DNA from: Calycina herbarum
Lineage: Eukaryota > Ascomycota > Leotiomycetes > Helotiales > Pezizellaceae
Reading direction: 5' to 3'
NCBI GenBank assembly: GCA_001414485.1
Contig: LLEY01000055.1
Coordinates: 62,001 to 126,000 of the forward strand
DNA: 64,000 nt
The position numbers and the translations under genes were made by a program. Shown here in pieces: positions 1-12,088 of this stretch; positions within the stretch are counted from its first letter, which is position 1, and every line of letters begins with the position of its first letter. The notes below the pieces were generated by a model that was not told where the DNA came from, did no database searches, and saw only the letters and a program-made list of their open reading frames with translations.

Positions 1-3000
1 TACTAGGTAGATGTTTATTATCTTTAATAATACTAATTTATAATTTAAAGGTCTCTTAACTTGTTTAATTTTAAATAGTCTAAGTTTTTTATAATCTAGT
101 TTATTACTTAGTCTTTTTATATTAATATTCTTTTATACTAAGTAGACTTTATCCCTCTTTTTTAGTATTAGCTCTTAACTATATTATTTATTATAATAGT
201 ATACGTTTCTCTCTATTATAAATTATAGGTCCTTTATAAGTTCCTTATATAGACTCTTAATTTTCGAGACCTAAATATAAGTAAGTTAGTTATTAATAGT
301 TATAGATAGTAGTTCTTAATATACTATTAATTTATACCTAAAATTAGTATAGAATAGTATAATAAGTATTATTTTTATTACTAAACTATTATAAGTAAAC
401 TATACTAAGAGTAGCAGTTCTACCTAGTTATCTTACTAGTAGTTTATATAATAATAAAGGTATATTTTAACTACTTAATTTATTTATTTGTTTCTTTTAT
501 TTATTTAAGAGTAGAAAGCTATAGAAAGCTTTCTTTTTATACTTAATTATTTTATAAGAGTAATCTAAAATTTTAAGATAAAGAGCTTGTCTCTATCTAA
601 GAGTATTTCTTCTAGTAGTTTATATCTTAAAACTACTTTCTTAAGGAATATAAATACTAATTCCTTAGCTATACTTAACTCTATATATACTATTAGGATT
701 ATATATTTTATAAGTTATTCTATAATAACTAGGATTATATTATATTTAACTCTTATTATTAAATCTTTAGATTTTAGTAATTTAATAATAAAATCTATAG
801 ATATTAATTTCTAAGGTATTTATAGTATTAGAGTAGTATTTATCTATCTATAAGAAGTATAGTAGGAAGCCTTATTCTTAGTATAGGTATTATATTCTAT
901 TATTACTTTCTTAACTATTATAAATAACTAATTAATATAGTAATATTATCTTATCCTCTAGAGGGTTCTATAAATTTCTTAATAACCGTAAGTAGGTATA
1001 GTATAGTATTCTTATATAAACTCCTTTATATATAAGCTAGAGACCTATAATTTCCCTTTTATATATTAGTTATAACCCTTATATATGTTTTAAATTTTAT
1101 CTATCTAGATATTATTTATTACTACTATCTTATATATAATAGGTACTAAGTCTCTATTCTTAAGAGTTTTTAAGATCGTAATCTTCTTATACTCCTTATT
1201 TCTCTCGTATCTAGGTTTTTAGCTAAGAGTATTAGCTCGAGTATTTAACGTTCTCTTTATATGTTAAATAATAATATTAAATCCTTTTAATATCTTTAAC
1301 TATCTAGCTAATTATCTAGTCGTAAGTTTCTTAGTAGTTATAAATATCTTAAAGTTCTTATAGTTAGATAAAACTATAACTAGGTATTTTACTAACTATA
1401 AATAAATTCTCTAGTATTCTAAAGCTAATACTATAATAAGCAGTTCCTTATCGAATATACTATAGTTTTATTATACTAGGTTAAATGTTTTAGAATAATA
1501 TATAACTAGTATAAGTTTTCCTTTTTCGTTTAGTTATAAGTAAATCGTACTTATAGATATATCTAAGACATCTATTTTAATTATACTTAGCTTTTCTATA
1601 TTAAAGTTATATAGAATAGGTTTTTCTATAAACCTTACTTTAATTTTTTAAAAAGTATTCTTAGCTTATTTATTCTAAATAAATTTAATAGCTTTCTTAA
1701 CTAGTATTATTATTAGTTTAGTAATCTTTATATAGTCTTATATAAAAGGATAGTAAAAGTTTATAAATCTAAGGAAGGACTGTATATCTTTTATATTTTC
1801 TAGTAATTTCTAGTTTAAGATGTCTTAGATCTTTGCTAGATCTATTTCTATTTTTCCTAGGCTAAATACCTATCTTAGGAAAAGTGTCTAAGTTACTTTA
1901 AACTTATATTTTAAAAGTTTTAATTAAGAGTTTACTTTTATAAGTTATTATAAAACTTCTTTAATATATCTCTTATATTCTTCTTCTTTTTCTAAGAAGA
2001 TTAGAATATTATCTAGGTAATAAATTACTATTACTTTTAGAAGATCTTTTAAAATATTATTATTTTATCTTTAATATATAGCTAGTATATTATATAGTCT
2101 AAATAGTATAACTATATATTTATAAAGGCTTAATAGTAAAGTAAATACTATCTTTTATTCATCTCTAGCTTTTATTTATATAAGTCTATAAGCGTTTTAT
2201 TAATCTAGTTTTATAAACCGTACTACTTTGTCTAACTTGTTTTATAAGTATTAGCTAGGTAGTAGCGGATAAGCATCTTTAACTATAGTATAATTTACTT
2301 CTTAGTAATTAATATATACTCTCTTATCTAGGTTGTCTTTCTTCTTAATAATAAGTATATTTAAGGTAATTAGTAACTTAGATCTTCTAATATATCTCTT
2401 CTTAATATCTTTCTTTATATAACTTTCTATTCTTTATAGGCTTTTCTAGTTATATAACCGAAGCTTCTACTTTAAGAGGTAATAACCCTCTTTTAATTTA
2501 ATCTTATAATCCTATAAGCAATGTTCTAGTAAGGCTTATAAGTCTTCTAGGTTTTTAAACAAAGCTCTAAATTCTTTATACTATATAGGTATTTCGTTAT
2601 TAGCTTTCTTACTAACCTATAGAGGACCCTAGGTAAAGTATTCTAGCGCTTTAGAAGAGGTGGCGCTAACCTTGTTCTAGCTTTAAAGTTATAAACACGA
2701 TCTTTTATATTTATATTAACTAAAAGTTATTTTCCTAGCTTTCTAGTCAATTTCTAAATTATATTCCTAAATCTATAGTATACTAAGTATTACTTTCTTA
2801 TTTTCTATTTTAATAATATTAAATTATATATTTAAATAGTATCCTTTAATATTAATTCTTATTAGAATAGTTTACTAATTAATAATTCTATTTTAGTATA
2901 TAACGTCTATTTTATTAACTATCTCTAGTTAATATAGTCTTATTTCCTTAATTAGAACGTTTAGCTTCTTTTAAGTTATTAAAGAAATAAAGTTACTTAT

Positions 3001-5300
3001 TACTTCTAAGTCTATTATAACTTATAACTTCTTTCCTTCTATTTCTATAGTTATTATTAACTATCTTTCTTCTAAAGTAGTATTTAACTTTACTTTAATA
3101 TATTAGACTTTAAAAGATCGATTTTCTTAATTATAATTCTTTCTCTCCTTATCCTTATACTATAGAAAGAATCTTACTCTTTCTTTATTAGTATATACTA
3201 CCTTATATACTAATCTATATTCTATAATTCTTATAGTTTTAGGAATTTCTCTTATAAATTACTTTAGTATTTATCTATAGTTATATTAGATCTATTTATA
3301 ACTAGTTTCTAAAATAGCTTCTACTAACTATAGTTCTCTTATATATAGATAATCTAAAGTAGCCTCTAGTATACTTATCTCTAGTTTTATATAGTAAACT
3401 TTAAATATATAATCTTTTAAATTCTTTTCTTTAATAGCTCTAATCTAAGACTAAAGAAAGAATACTACTCCTTCTTTATCTAATAATACTACTTCGTATA
3501 TCTAATAATATTCTACTATTCTAGTAAGCTCTAGTAACATTCCTTTAAATCGTTTCTATAATAACTAATCTAAAGTTAGACTTGGTTTATATTATATCTA
3601 TTATACTATTATTTCCTAAACTGTTTCTATAAACTATAGTTCTCTTACTAATAGATAGTATAATTCCTCTAGTTCTATTTTAGCCTATCTAGTTATATCG
3701 AGCTCTCTTTACTCTTAGAATAATATACTAAATAGTTATTATAAGTTATATTTTCTAAATACTAACTTATTATTTCTAATTAATATAATAATAATATATT
3801 ACTTAAATTCCTTTAGTATAATATCTTTAAGTAATATCTTAAGAAAAGGAGTTTTAATTCGTTTCTTAAATCCTATTAGAACTTACTATATCTATATACT
3901 AATTTTATCTAATATATTATATATTTTCTATATATCCTCTACTTTAAGATAGCTAGGTTTTTTAATTAGTTAGCGTTTTTATTCTAGTTCTTTTTCTTTA
4001 ATAGTTTTTCTTCTAATAATTAAGCTAACTAGAGTTATCGTTTTAGAGTTATTACTTATAACTATATATGTTATTAAGATAGTTAGATTAACCTCTTATA
4101 TTATATAAGAACTCTAGAAATCTAGTTTCTAATTATTAATATATATCTATCGATTTCCTTATTTAAAAGTTCTAAGAAAAGTCTAAGTTTCTCTAACTTT
4201 AGGATCTTTATTTTTTATCTCTTCTTTTAAACTAGAAGATAAGTCTAATATCTCTAAAGAACTAGTTAATAGTAGTAATTCGTATTCCTCTTAAAAAGGT
4301 TACTTAGATTCTATTACTAATTATATATTATAATATTCCTTAAGAAGAGGATCTCTATTATTATTAGTGTCTTATATACTACTAATTCCTTTATTATTTT
4401 TAATCTAGGTTTTATATCCTTATACTTTAAGCTCCTTATTTATAAGTTTAATATAATCAGTTAAAGCTACCTATTATTAAATAGTAGTATTAATTTACTT
4501 CTTTCTTTTAGAGTCTTTCTTCTTACTATACTTATTTGCTCTATAGCTTAGTTAGCTATAATTATAACATAAGTTCTACTCGCGTCGATAATTTTACTCT
4601 TCCTAAGAAAGTCCTCCTTTCTTTAGAAAGGTTTTCTTCTATATAGCGTTCGCCTCTTTACTATGTTTATTAGTATAAGAGTACTTCTACTTTCCTAACC
4701 CTTTGCTCTTTTCCCTATACTTAGGGTTACTCTTTCTAAATTTATATAGATAGTTATCTAGTTAGATAACCTTCTTAATCATTCCTATAATAGTTAAGAA
4801 TTATATATTCTACTTAGCTATTTCCTTATAAATATATACTTTTAATCCTTTATAGAAGAGTTCTATAAGAGTAATAGTATCCTATCCTAACTTTGTTCTA
4901 TAACGTTAAAATTTATTAGTATAATCTATTACTAATCTAGTCTAATATAATTCTAAAAGCTTATATATAGCTATTTAAATCGTATTAAAGTCTCTAAATA
5001 CCTTTCTAATAGTTATCTTAAATCCTCTCTAAGATTTAAACATAATCTTAGTTAATTCTATCTTTCTATCTTTATCCTTATTTTTAAAGAAGTCCTCTAA
5101 GTATAGCTAGGCCTATTCTAGTACTAATCCTCTAAGGTAGGAGATAGTAAAGATAGTTTATAAGTTGTAATTGCCTTCGAACTTATTAGAATTAAAGTTA
5201 AAGTAGATGTCTATTTAGAGAAGGAATAAGTCGAGTTCCTTTTACTTCCTATAATACGTATCTAGTATCTTAACTTTAATTAATTCAAGTACTTCAACCT
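1..5300 (-). mobile_element. RIP-degraded Ty3/gypsy-type LTR retrotransposon, partial
   Basis: This stretch is extremely A+T rich, full of TpA, and has no usable long ORF on either strand. Read on the minus strand, fragments of a gypsy-type polyprotein remain visible. Near 2,070-1,950 there is a reverse transcriptase catalytic box reading YYLDNILIFLEKEEEYKRY, where the second Asp of the usual YLDD has become Asn by a G-to-A change. Near 2,340-2,150 are AYPLPPS and FIKLD-like remnants of the preceding RT block. Near 4,585-4,525 is a Gag zinc knuckle in which the second and fourth Cys are now Tyr and the His is also Tyr (LCYNYS-stop-LSYRANKY). The order Gag (about 4.5-5.3 kb) then RT (about 2 kb) gives minus-strand orientation; RNase H and integrase would lie toward position 1. 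No LTR could be delimited, so both outer borders are uncertain. The loss of Gly, Cys, His and Asp codons through C/G-to-T/A change is what RIP produces. Confidence 0.85.
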
Positions 5301-7015
5301 TATAGAGCTTGAGGGCGTCTAGTATACTAATATTGTCGTCGTTCCTAGTTAACTGTATACTAGCAGGTGTTCTCCTGGTCACACTTCTAGATGTTCCTAC
5401 GACGTTAACTCGACTAGTATTTAGGCTAGCTACTATGGCGGGGGTTGCTAGGGCTATGGCGACTGAACTTCTAAGCAGGTGCTTAAAGTATAACGAAACT
5501 TAAACGAACTAAATAAAGATAACTAAGTCTCGAAGGTTAGTATATAGGTAAGAAGTATAAATATACTAGGTTGTTTACTTAGAAGTAAACTCGTTACTTA
5601 TATTAAAGATGTTAAATAAGATAATAAGATTGATAACTAAAGTTGAGTACGAAGCCCCTATCTAATAGCAGACGTGCTAGTCTTATATAGAACCTTCGTT
5701 CCTAAGTACGTCGCTTACATCGCTTACGTCGCTCGCGTCGCTCGCGATTAAGGCGATTAGAGCGATGTAGGCGATCACGTTACATAACCCTACGTGACTT
5801 CTAACATTACTATAACAGTAAGATCCTGAAATCCCTAATGTTCTCTATATTACTGATTTCCTCCTATGTTACTTTCCTTTCCTAGATATTATGCCTTGTC
5901 CTGTCAGAACGCCGTCTGGACTACTTTCCACGCATACCGTGGTTCGTGACACGCGGGGTTTTGGCCGGTTCGCTTGTTTAGCCGGTTCGCTATATATACA
6001 CGTTATATTAATAGTAAACTTTATTCAGAAACTCGCTAAATTCTTAGAAATGAAGATATTTGATATGAAAGTATATATATTTACACTAAGATGTGAAAAT
6101 TATTATATTTAAACTTTCATTTCTAGCACTTTCTATCAAACCACTAAAATTTTATCGGAAAAGCCACCTCTTCGCTTAGGAAACCTATCAAAAGCAGTTC
6201 TACTTTAAAAACATTCTGTCAGAGGTATAAAAGAAAATCTCTTCTCGTTCTCCTCGTCTTCTAACCTTTCCCCACTCATAGCATTCAAGCTTAACGCCTC
6301 TTCACTATTTACTTACCAACTAAGCCTCAATTAGCATCTGAGGGTTGTAAAACACTGGTGTTTAACTTCCTCTCAGCTTTCTCTCTTACTTAGGTCTTAA
6401 ACTTAAAGATTTGAAGTTTCGAGTCTCGAGTCTCAAGTTTCAAGATCTTGTCATTAAACCTCTTCAACTCGCTAGTTTCAATTTGCGAAGCACATATCAC
6501 ACAACCTCAAAGATCCAGCTTCAAAGTTTCAATCGGAATTACTACTAAGCCAAGTCCTGCGGAAGCTAATCTTAAAGGCCAGAGTTCAGAGTTTAGACAT
6601 TACTCCGCTTCTTCCTCTAGGTGAATATTCAGCCTCCTCGATTCACCTTTTACTTTTTTTAAAAGTAAGAGTTGAAAGTTTCGACTTCACTTAAAGATTG
6701 AACTCAGGGGTCTTTTCTTTCTATAAGTGAATATTTTAGTCTATTTACCTTTATCTTTAAAGGTGAGGTCTACAAGTCTCACACCTTTTTTTATAAAAAA
6801 CGATACATAAGTACTTTCTTTCTGATATTGTCTCCTTTGACTTTTTCAGTTCTATATATTACTTCAACTAAACAGTACTAACTAAATGAAAGGTCTAGGA
6901 GTGAGAATAGAGAGAGCTGATTTTCTTTAAGTATAGCTTCTTATGACGGTACGTAGTTAGGCTATTAGTCGGTGTTTTAATACTAAGATTTTAAGGTCCT
7001 AACATTGCGGAAAAC
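5300..7015. other. Border of AT-rich block; no gene, GC-rich short repeats
   Basis: Base composition climbs from very AT-rich to ordinary across this stretch. At 5,709-5,778 several 9-base units related to gtcgcttac and gtcgctcgc stand in tandem and are followed by partly complementary units, so a hairpin is possible. At 5,962-5,992 the motif gccggttcgct occurs twice. A TATA-like gtataaaa lies at about 6,226, followed by a pyrimidine-rich stretch that looks like a leader. It may belong to the dead frame starting near 7,016, or to the 5' LTR or leader of the minus-strand retroelement. I see no coding capacity that I can support. Confidence 0.45.
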
Positions 7016-8278
7016 GTGGCAGTACTAAAAACTTCTCTTAAAACTAGCCAAAAGAAGGGAAGTTCTTCAGCGGAGCCCATCACCAGAAATAGAAACGGAG
7101 AAGAACACGATACAAACAAGAGCGAAGAAATAAACAACACACCTAGTCCCGACCAAGAAACCCACACTCCTAGTTCCGATGCCATATCAAGCCGCTTCGA
7201 AACAACGCAAGAAGGAATTATATAATGGAGAAAATCCTACAACATTACCTCTAAAGGCCAAGAGGAATATAGGTATCACCCTTAAGTCAAAGCAGGCGTG
7301 AAGTATTACACTTGTGGAAATGAATTGCGAGCTTTTATTCTATAACATTCTACGCCTGGTGAGATGAAGGAGTACCTCGATAACCTTGGGACTCTGCTTG
7401 AGAGAGTAATGAGAGCTATATAAAAGTTAAAGACTATATAAGATCGCGAAGGACCGAGGGCGGTTCCTATAACTTCAGAGGAAAACAAGACTTTGCTTCG
7501 TACAGGCGTGGTCCCTTTGCCTGATGGCGTGAATGTAGAACCAAACTCATTAAAGAAACGTAAACGCGAAGACGATGTTAACCAAGAGGCCGTTCATTCT
7601 TGGTTGAAATATCCAGAGAATGAGAATTTCTCCAAAGTAGGATTTAGATTCTAGCTTAGTTCGTCCAAGGTTGGCATTGAGTTTAAGAGAAGCCGTACCT
7701 TCTAAGCCACAGCTCCTGGCACCAAACTTAGGACCTCCAGGCATCGCAGAATTCATCTTCAACAACAGCAGGCTCCAGGCAACAGAAAGGCCACGCCATT
7801 TGTGGCCTGTACCTCGTCGTTTGGGAAAGACTTTGATATGATCATCAAACAACTTCGGAAACGACACGAGAAAAACGAGCAACGCGCTAAGAAGCGTACG
7901 CTGTTTAACCTAAAGATATCGATAATCAACCTTTTGGCCCGGAAGGAAAATGGGTTGCCGATTTTACACGTGGATGTTGAATGGGTTGAGTACGAATGTG
8001 GACCAATCGACCAAACCCAAGATAAAACTATCCTTCTTCTATACTATAGTCCCTAGAGTGAAATACCGAGCACCTGGTGTTTGGAATGCATTGAAAAACC
8101 TCCAGGTGGCAAGACGAAATAGTATAAGCAGGCTGGAATGCCTGCACTTGGTGCTTTTGAAGCTGCACGGAAGGAGAAGGGAGTCCATATTCAACCTGAG
8201 ATGGGCTGCACTTGCGCTAGACATTGATTACGTTCTAACATGGAGTTACAACAGTTGGGCTGCAAAAGACTAAAGTAA
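7016..8278 (+). pseudogene. RIP-type nonsense-riddled pseudogene of unknown family
   Basis: One reading frame (the frame of the 69-codon ORF starting at 7,016 and of the 84-codon ORF at 7,802) can be followed for about 420 codons without any frameshift. It is broken by ten stops: TAA at 7,223, 7,283, 7,343, 7,421, 7,439 and 7,703; TAG at 7,652, 8,054 and 8,120; TGA at 8,225. All can be single C-to-T changes from CAA, CAG or CGA (some could be G-to-A from TGG). The reading frame between them looks protein-like: charged N-terminus, a KKRKRED basic patch, a Gln run, a basic helix around QLRKRHEKNEQRAKKR, and a Cys-containing C-terminus (WCLECIEKPPGGK, GCTCARH). I do not recognise the family. It lies beside a RIP-degraded retroelement, so a repeated gene or the coding region of another mobile element is likely. 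Confidence 0.6.
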
Positions 8279-8977
8279 CATCCAAGCTGGTGGTGAACTC
8301 ACATTCTCTGGAAGATGTGATGGAGAGCCCAAGGAGCAGGACTCCCAAAGAAAACAAAAAAACGGAGAGCACAAGATATTGATATTGAAGGTTGGGGAGT
8401 TTGGATAACATGAACAACGAAAAACACAAAAGAGTATTAAAAATTGGACATAGTGCCAGCGTCATTGGGGCACAGCACTCTCCTGTCTCTTATTCATGGA
8501 TTTTGTAAGGCAGAGGGGGTCTCTTTAAAAGCGTTGTCTACTGCCTCCAACAATGAACTAGCAAATAAAAACATTATATAACACAGTGCCACAACTTTGC
8601 GGGTGATACCTCTGATGACTTGCCAATATTCAGACCAGCTAAGTGAACACTGACGATCTTGTACCCCCTTGGGAAACTCGAAGGCCTTTGCGTGCATTGT
8701 CCAATGACTGAAGCGGCTAACCAAAAAGTACGAAGGTAGCTCGGGACAAAGGTCTCTTTCTCTTGCCAGAATTAGCAAGTCTTATTCAACAAAGACAAGG
8801 ATGTCACTGAGTTGGCTTGTTTCATCCAGAGTGGTTGGTTCGTCCAATGTTGGGTGAGGAGCTACCGGTAGGTAAGACAATGCCGCAAACGCCCAAAATA
8901 GCGTGTAGCTGATGCTATTCAGAGGTTGCAGTATGTGTATGTACCGAGGGGTGCGACGTTGAAGTTCTTTGACTGCC

Positions 8978-9037
8978 GGAAACTGAGGAAACTGAGGAAA
9001 CTGAGGAAATTGAGGAAATTGAGGAAATTGAGGAACT
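8978..9037. repeat. 9-bp minisatellite (aaactgagg / aaattgagg)
   Basis: About six and a half tandem copies of a 9-base unit. The first three read aaactgagg and the next three aaattgagg, so the array splits into two homogeneous blocks that differ by one C/T transition. Because the unit is a multiple of three, it creates an artificial open frame on both strands (KLR repeats on plus, SSI/SSV repeats on minus); I do not read these as genes. Confidence 0.85.
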
Positions 9038-9040
9038 TGT

Positions 9041-9067
9041 GGAGGCGTGGAGGCGTGGAGGCGTGGC
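9041..9067. repeat. 9-bp minisatellite (ggaggcgt)
   Basis: Three tandem copies of ggaggcgtg follow the previous array after only a few bases. This unit is also 9 bases long but unrelated in sequence, so two minisatellites of equal period abut. Confidence 0.75.
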
Positions 9068-9570
9068 CCAGTGATTCATGTGTGGAGACGGGAGTGATTG
9101 AACGATGAAGTATTCACCCAACCTCCCATCATCACTGTGGAGAACAATTGCAGAGGGACAGAGGAGCCATCACACTGAACACAGAACAGCACCAGCAAAG
9201 GATGATTCCCCTTCCCGCGCATCCCCTTTAAGCTTCCCCTATTCCACCAACTCAGCATCAATACAATCAGCTCCTGAACGGCGCATACAACTACAAACTA
9301 CAAATAGCAGCACAGCACAGCACAAATAGCACCTGCAATCGCCATCCTATCCCAGTCACAGGCGTCGTGATTCGCTGCGACCCCTGAAATTGCTCCCAAA
9401 CTCACCATCATTAACCAACCAGCTCCTCGTCAGGCTCTTCCCCGCTCTCCCAAATTCGATCCATCGCGTCGGCCAGCACGTAAATCCCAGATCCTTGGGG
9501 GTACACTGCACTGTACAGGCCGTACATACCGACATAGACTCGAATTGAGGCCAGCATCAGCCTCCTGCTC

Positions 9571-9610
9571 TCTCCTACTCTCTCCTACTCTCTCCTACTC
9601 TCTCCTCTCC
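9571..9610. repeat. 10-bp pyrimidine tandem repeat in presumed 5' UTR
   Basis: Three exact copies of tctcctactc and a partial fourth, ending about 50 bases upstream of the chosen ATG of the F-box gene. Pyrimidine tracts of this type are common near transcription starts in filamentous fungi, so it probably marks the promoter or leader of that gene (inference). Confidence 0.7.
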
Positions 9611-9658
9611 TCCTTCAACCTCACACCCGCAACCGCCAAACTGGCGAAATTCAAAATC

Positions 9659-11468
9659 ATGAGGTGGTTCAAAAAGAAAAAGTCCAAGTCCCTGGATCAT
9701 GACGGCCGCGGCAACGGTCAAGCTCCCTCGCAGCCATCAAACTCTCGCTTCTCGCCTCAATATCCAGCATACGGAACCCCGCCTGTGTCAGGGAAAACAT
9801 TAGCCAAACTCCCTGCATCCGTCCTCGAGAACATCTTCCGCTTCGTTTGTCCCCACGCCAGCGACGAGTCATACCAAAGTTGCGAACAATCGGCTGCCGA
9901 GGATACGTGCATGCTATGCGACGCTCGCGATCTCTCCCATTGCGCCCAGGTCTCGAGGAAATGGAGGGGACCTGCGACACATGTGCTGTAAGTGACGGCG
10001 CATTCCATTCACTGGATAGGAACTGACGCAGAGGGTTTACAGATACCACAGCATACGGATTGACGCCGTTCATTACTGCCCACGCGAAGATATCCTCGCG
10101 GAAAAGCGCAAACGACGATCCAAATTGAATCGAAATGCCGAACCCGAAGATACAGCCTCAGCGCGACTTCGTCTTTTACACAGGACTTTACATGACAATT
10201 GGGATACCTTTGCCTTGACCGTACATTACTTCAAAACACCGTATATGACACGAGAGACCTCCAAACCCGATCTGGCCAGAACCGTGGCATTATGCCCGAA
10301 CCTACGCTATCTCGATCTCCCAGAGGGATTCTTTACCGACGACCCATCCTGCCATACGCTGAAGCAAGAGGTACAAGCACGATGTCCGGATATCAGAAAG
10401 ATGGCATATATGGGGGGCTCTGAACGAAGTCTGGAATTACTCGCTGGAGGGATTCTCTGGAGGAATTTGGAGGTATTGGAACTATCACGTCTGAATATGG
10501 ACCCGGCAATATTACGACAAGCTCTTGGATCTCTACCAAACCTCCACGGACTAAAAATCACAGATATGAAGACCTTTAATGACCGTCTACTCGAACATAA
10601 CGATTACCTACCACCTTTCCCCGCCCTCACCGAACTCATATTCCACAACGTACCCAATGTCACAGCAGACGGTTTAACATCATGGCTTTTCCGATCCGAC
10701 ACCCAGGACAGCCTCAAGACCTTGACATTAGAAGGCACAGGCGTCCACCCCTCAACACTAAAACCAATTCTAGACAGCGCTCCAAAGCTAGAACAACTCA
10801 CAATCATCGAAAGCGTATCCAACTCCTTCCCACCCGGAGTCCCAACCCTATCCTCCACCTCCCTCCAAACCTTCCACTACGAAATCACTTCCGCCGCATC
10901 TGCGAATTCCTATACCACAACCCCAAGCTACTACGCCTACCTAACCTCCTCCCTCCTTTCCCGCGGGCTTCCAAATCTGCGAGAACTCTATGTTAGAGAC
11001 CCCGATTTCCCAGAATCCCTCATCGGTTTAGCACCCCCGGCAGCACCCTTCGTAACGGATCCCGATAACTACGTACCCAAACCCTTCGCGCAATCCCCTT
11101 CCAGTAATCGCTTCAGTTCCAACAATCCATTCGCCAATATGCAGCAAGCTGGACCGGTTTTGCGACAGGATCTGGAGGTATACAGTAAAGGCCTCGATGA
11201 AATGGAGTGGAATTTCTCCAAGGTTGAGCCGCCGAGGGGACACAACCGGAGCGGTAGCGCGTCCGCGCCTCGGCCAATTTCGAGTTATGGATTGAATGAT
11301 AGTATTGGCAAACCATGGACACAAAATGCTGGAGCGAGAAGGAGTGTTATTGTTGGGAATGGATTTGGTGGATTACTGAAAATTCCTTCTGAGGATGGTG
11401 TTCGACCCAGTAGTTCTGCTGGCGAGAAGGGGAGATCGAGAGGCAGCCAGTATGACATCTGGCGCTGA
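9659..11468 (+). CDS. F-box and leucine-rich-repeat-like protein
   Basis: Two exons, 9,659-9,987 and 10,043-11,468, joined across a 55-base intron (gtaagt ... cag) with the frame kept; 584 residues. The open frame extends upstream to 9,545, but I chose the ATG at 9,659 because it begins a basic MRWFKKKKSK start and the sequence before it is the pyrimidine repeat. An F-box lies near residues 40-115: LAKLPASVLENIFRFVC, then a Cys-containing insert, then CAQVSRKWRGPATHVL. After it come irregular leucine-rich segments between about residues 190 and 430 (LRYLDLPEGFF, LEVLELSRLNM, LTELIFHNVPNV, LKTLTLEGTGV). The C-terminal 130 residues are low-complexity, Ser/Pro-rich. F-box/LRR proteins serve as substrate adaptors of SCF ubiquitin ligases; the target here is unknown. 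The gene looks intact. Confidence 0.88.
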
Positions 11469-12088
11469 GAAAAGTTCGAGTGATGAGGTGATGCGCATTC
11501 CTTAAAACAAAGGTGGTGGTGCGACATGATATGGGAATTTTGATATATACGAATGAGTGATGCGACTATGGGATTGGTTGGAAGGAAGGATGATATTTAC
11601 GATTCTCATCACAAAAACTTGAAAGTTTGTGTATTATTTAGGGAGGAAGCTGGTTCTTTTCTTTTCTTCTTTGATTGATTTTCTGATTGATTTGGGGGTT
11701 TTTTATATACTCGAGTACTGGGACGTTTGTTCTTGCATATACCCTTTGATATGGAGTGGGACAGCGAAATGCAATCTTCTTTTCACCAATTGATCCATCA
11801 CTTCGGTTTTCTTTTGACACTACCTAGTTTTTACTTGGGGCCAAATACACGATAGGTCCATATAAAATGTCTACGAAACAAGAAACATTTAGAGGGGCTA
11901 AATGATAGGAATCTGCACCCCAGATTGCCCAGCTTTTTGAACCCCTACAAAAATCGGGGGCGATCCCTGGCCTCGTAACATTGGTGAGACACTCATTTTA
12001 TGTTTTTCAACGACATATCTCATCTTGTGTCGCGTCGCCTTGATATCAAAAGGGATGATCGTCCCTTTTTATATTGAGATACGTAAAG
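11469..12088. other. Intergenic, 3' flank and promoter region
   Basis: About 620 bases between two plus-strand genes. I see no ORF worth reporting; the AT-rich tracts fit a 3' UTR followed by a promoter. Confidence 0.5.

Larger units (their letters stand above)
8279..9658. other. Gene-free stretch with minisatellites and one unassigned minus ORF
   Basis: No convincing gene. A minus-strand open frame of 94 codons (8,494-8,778, opening at a TTG codon with no ATG) has protein-like composition but no family I recognise. It could be the remains of a gene exon. The second half holds three short tandem arrays listed separately and the putative 5' leader of the F-box gene that starts at 9,659. Confidence 0.4.

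Noticed and set aside
587..814. 75-codon ORF in the AT-rich block
   Set aside because: Ile/Ser/Tyr-rich translation typical of RIP-mutated DNA, on the strand opposite to the retroelement.
8915..9121. Ser/Ile-Val repeat peptide on minus and Lys-Leu-Arg repeat peptide on plus
   Set aside because: Both come from the 9-base minisatellite; no independent coding evidence.
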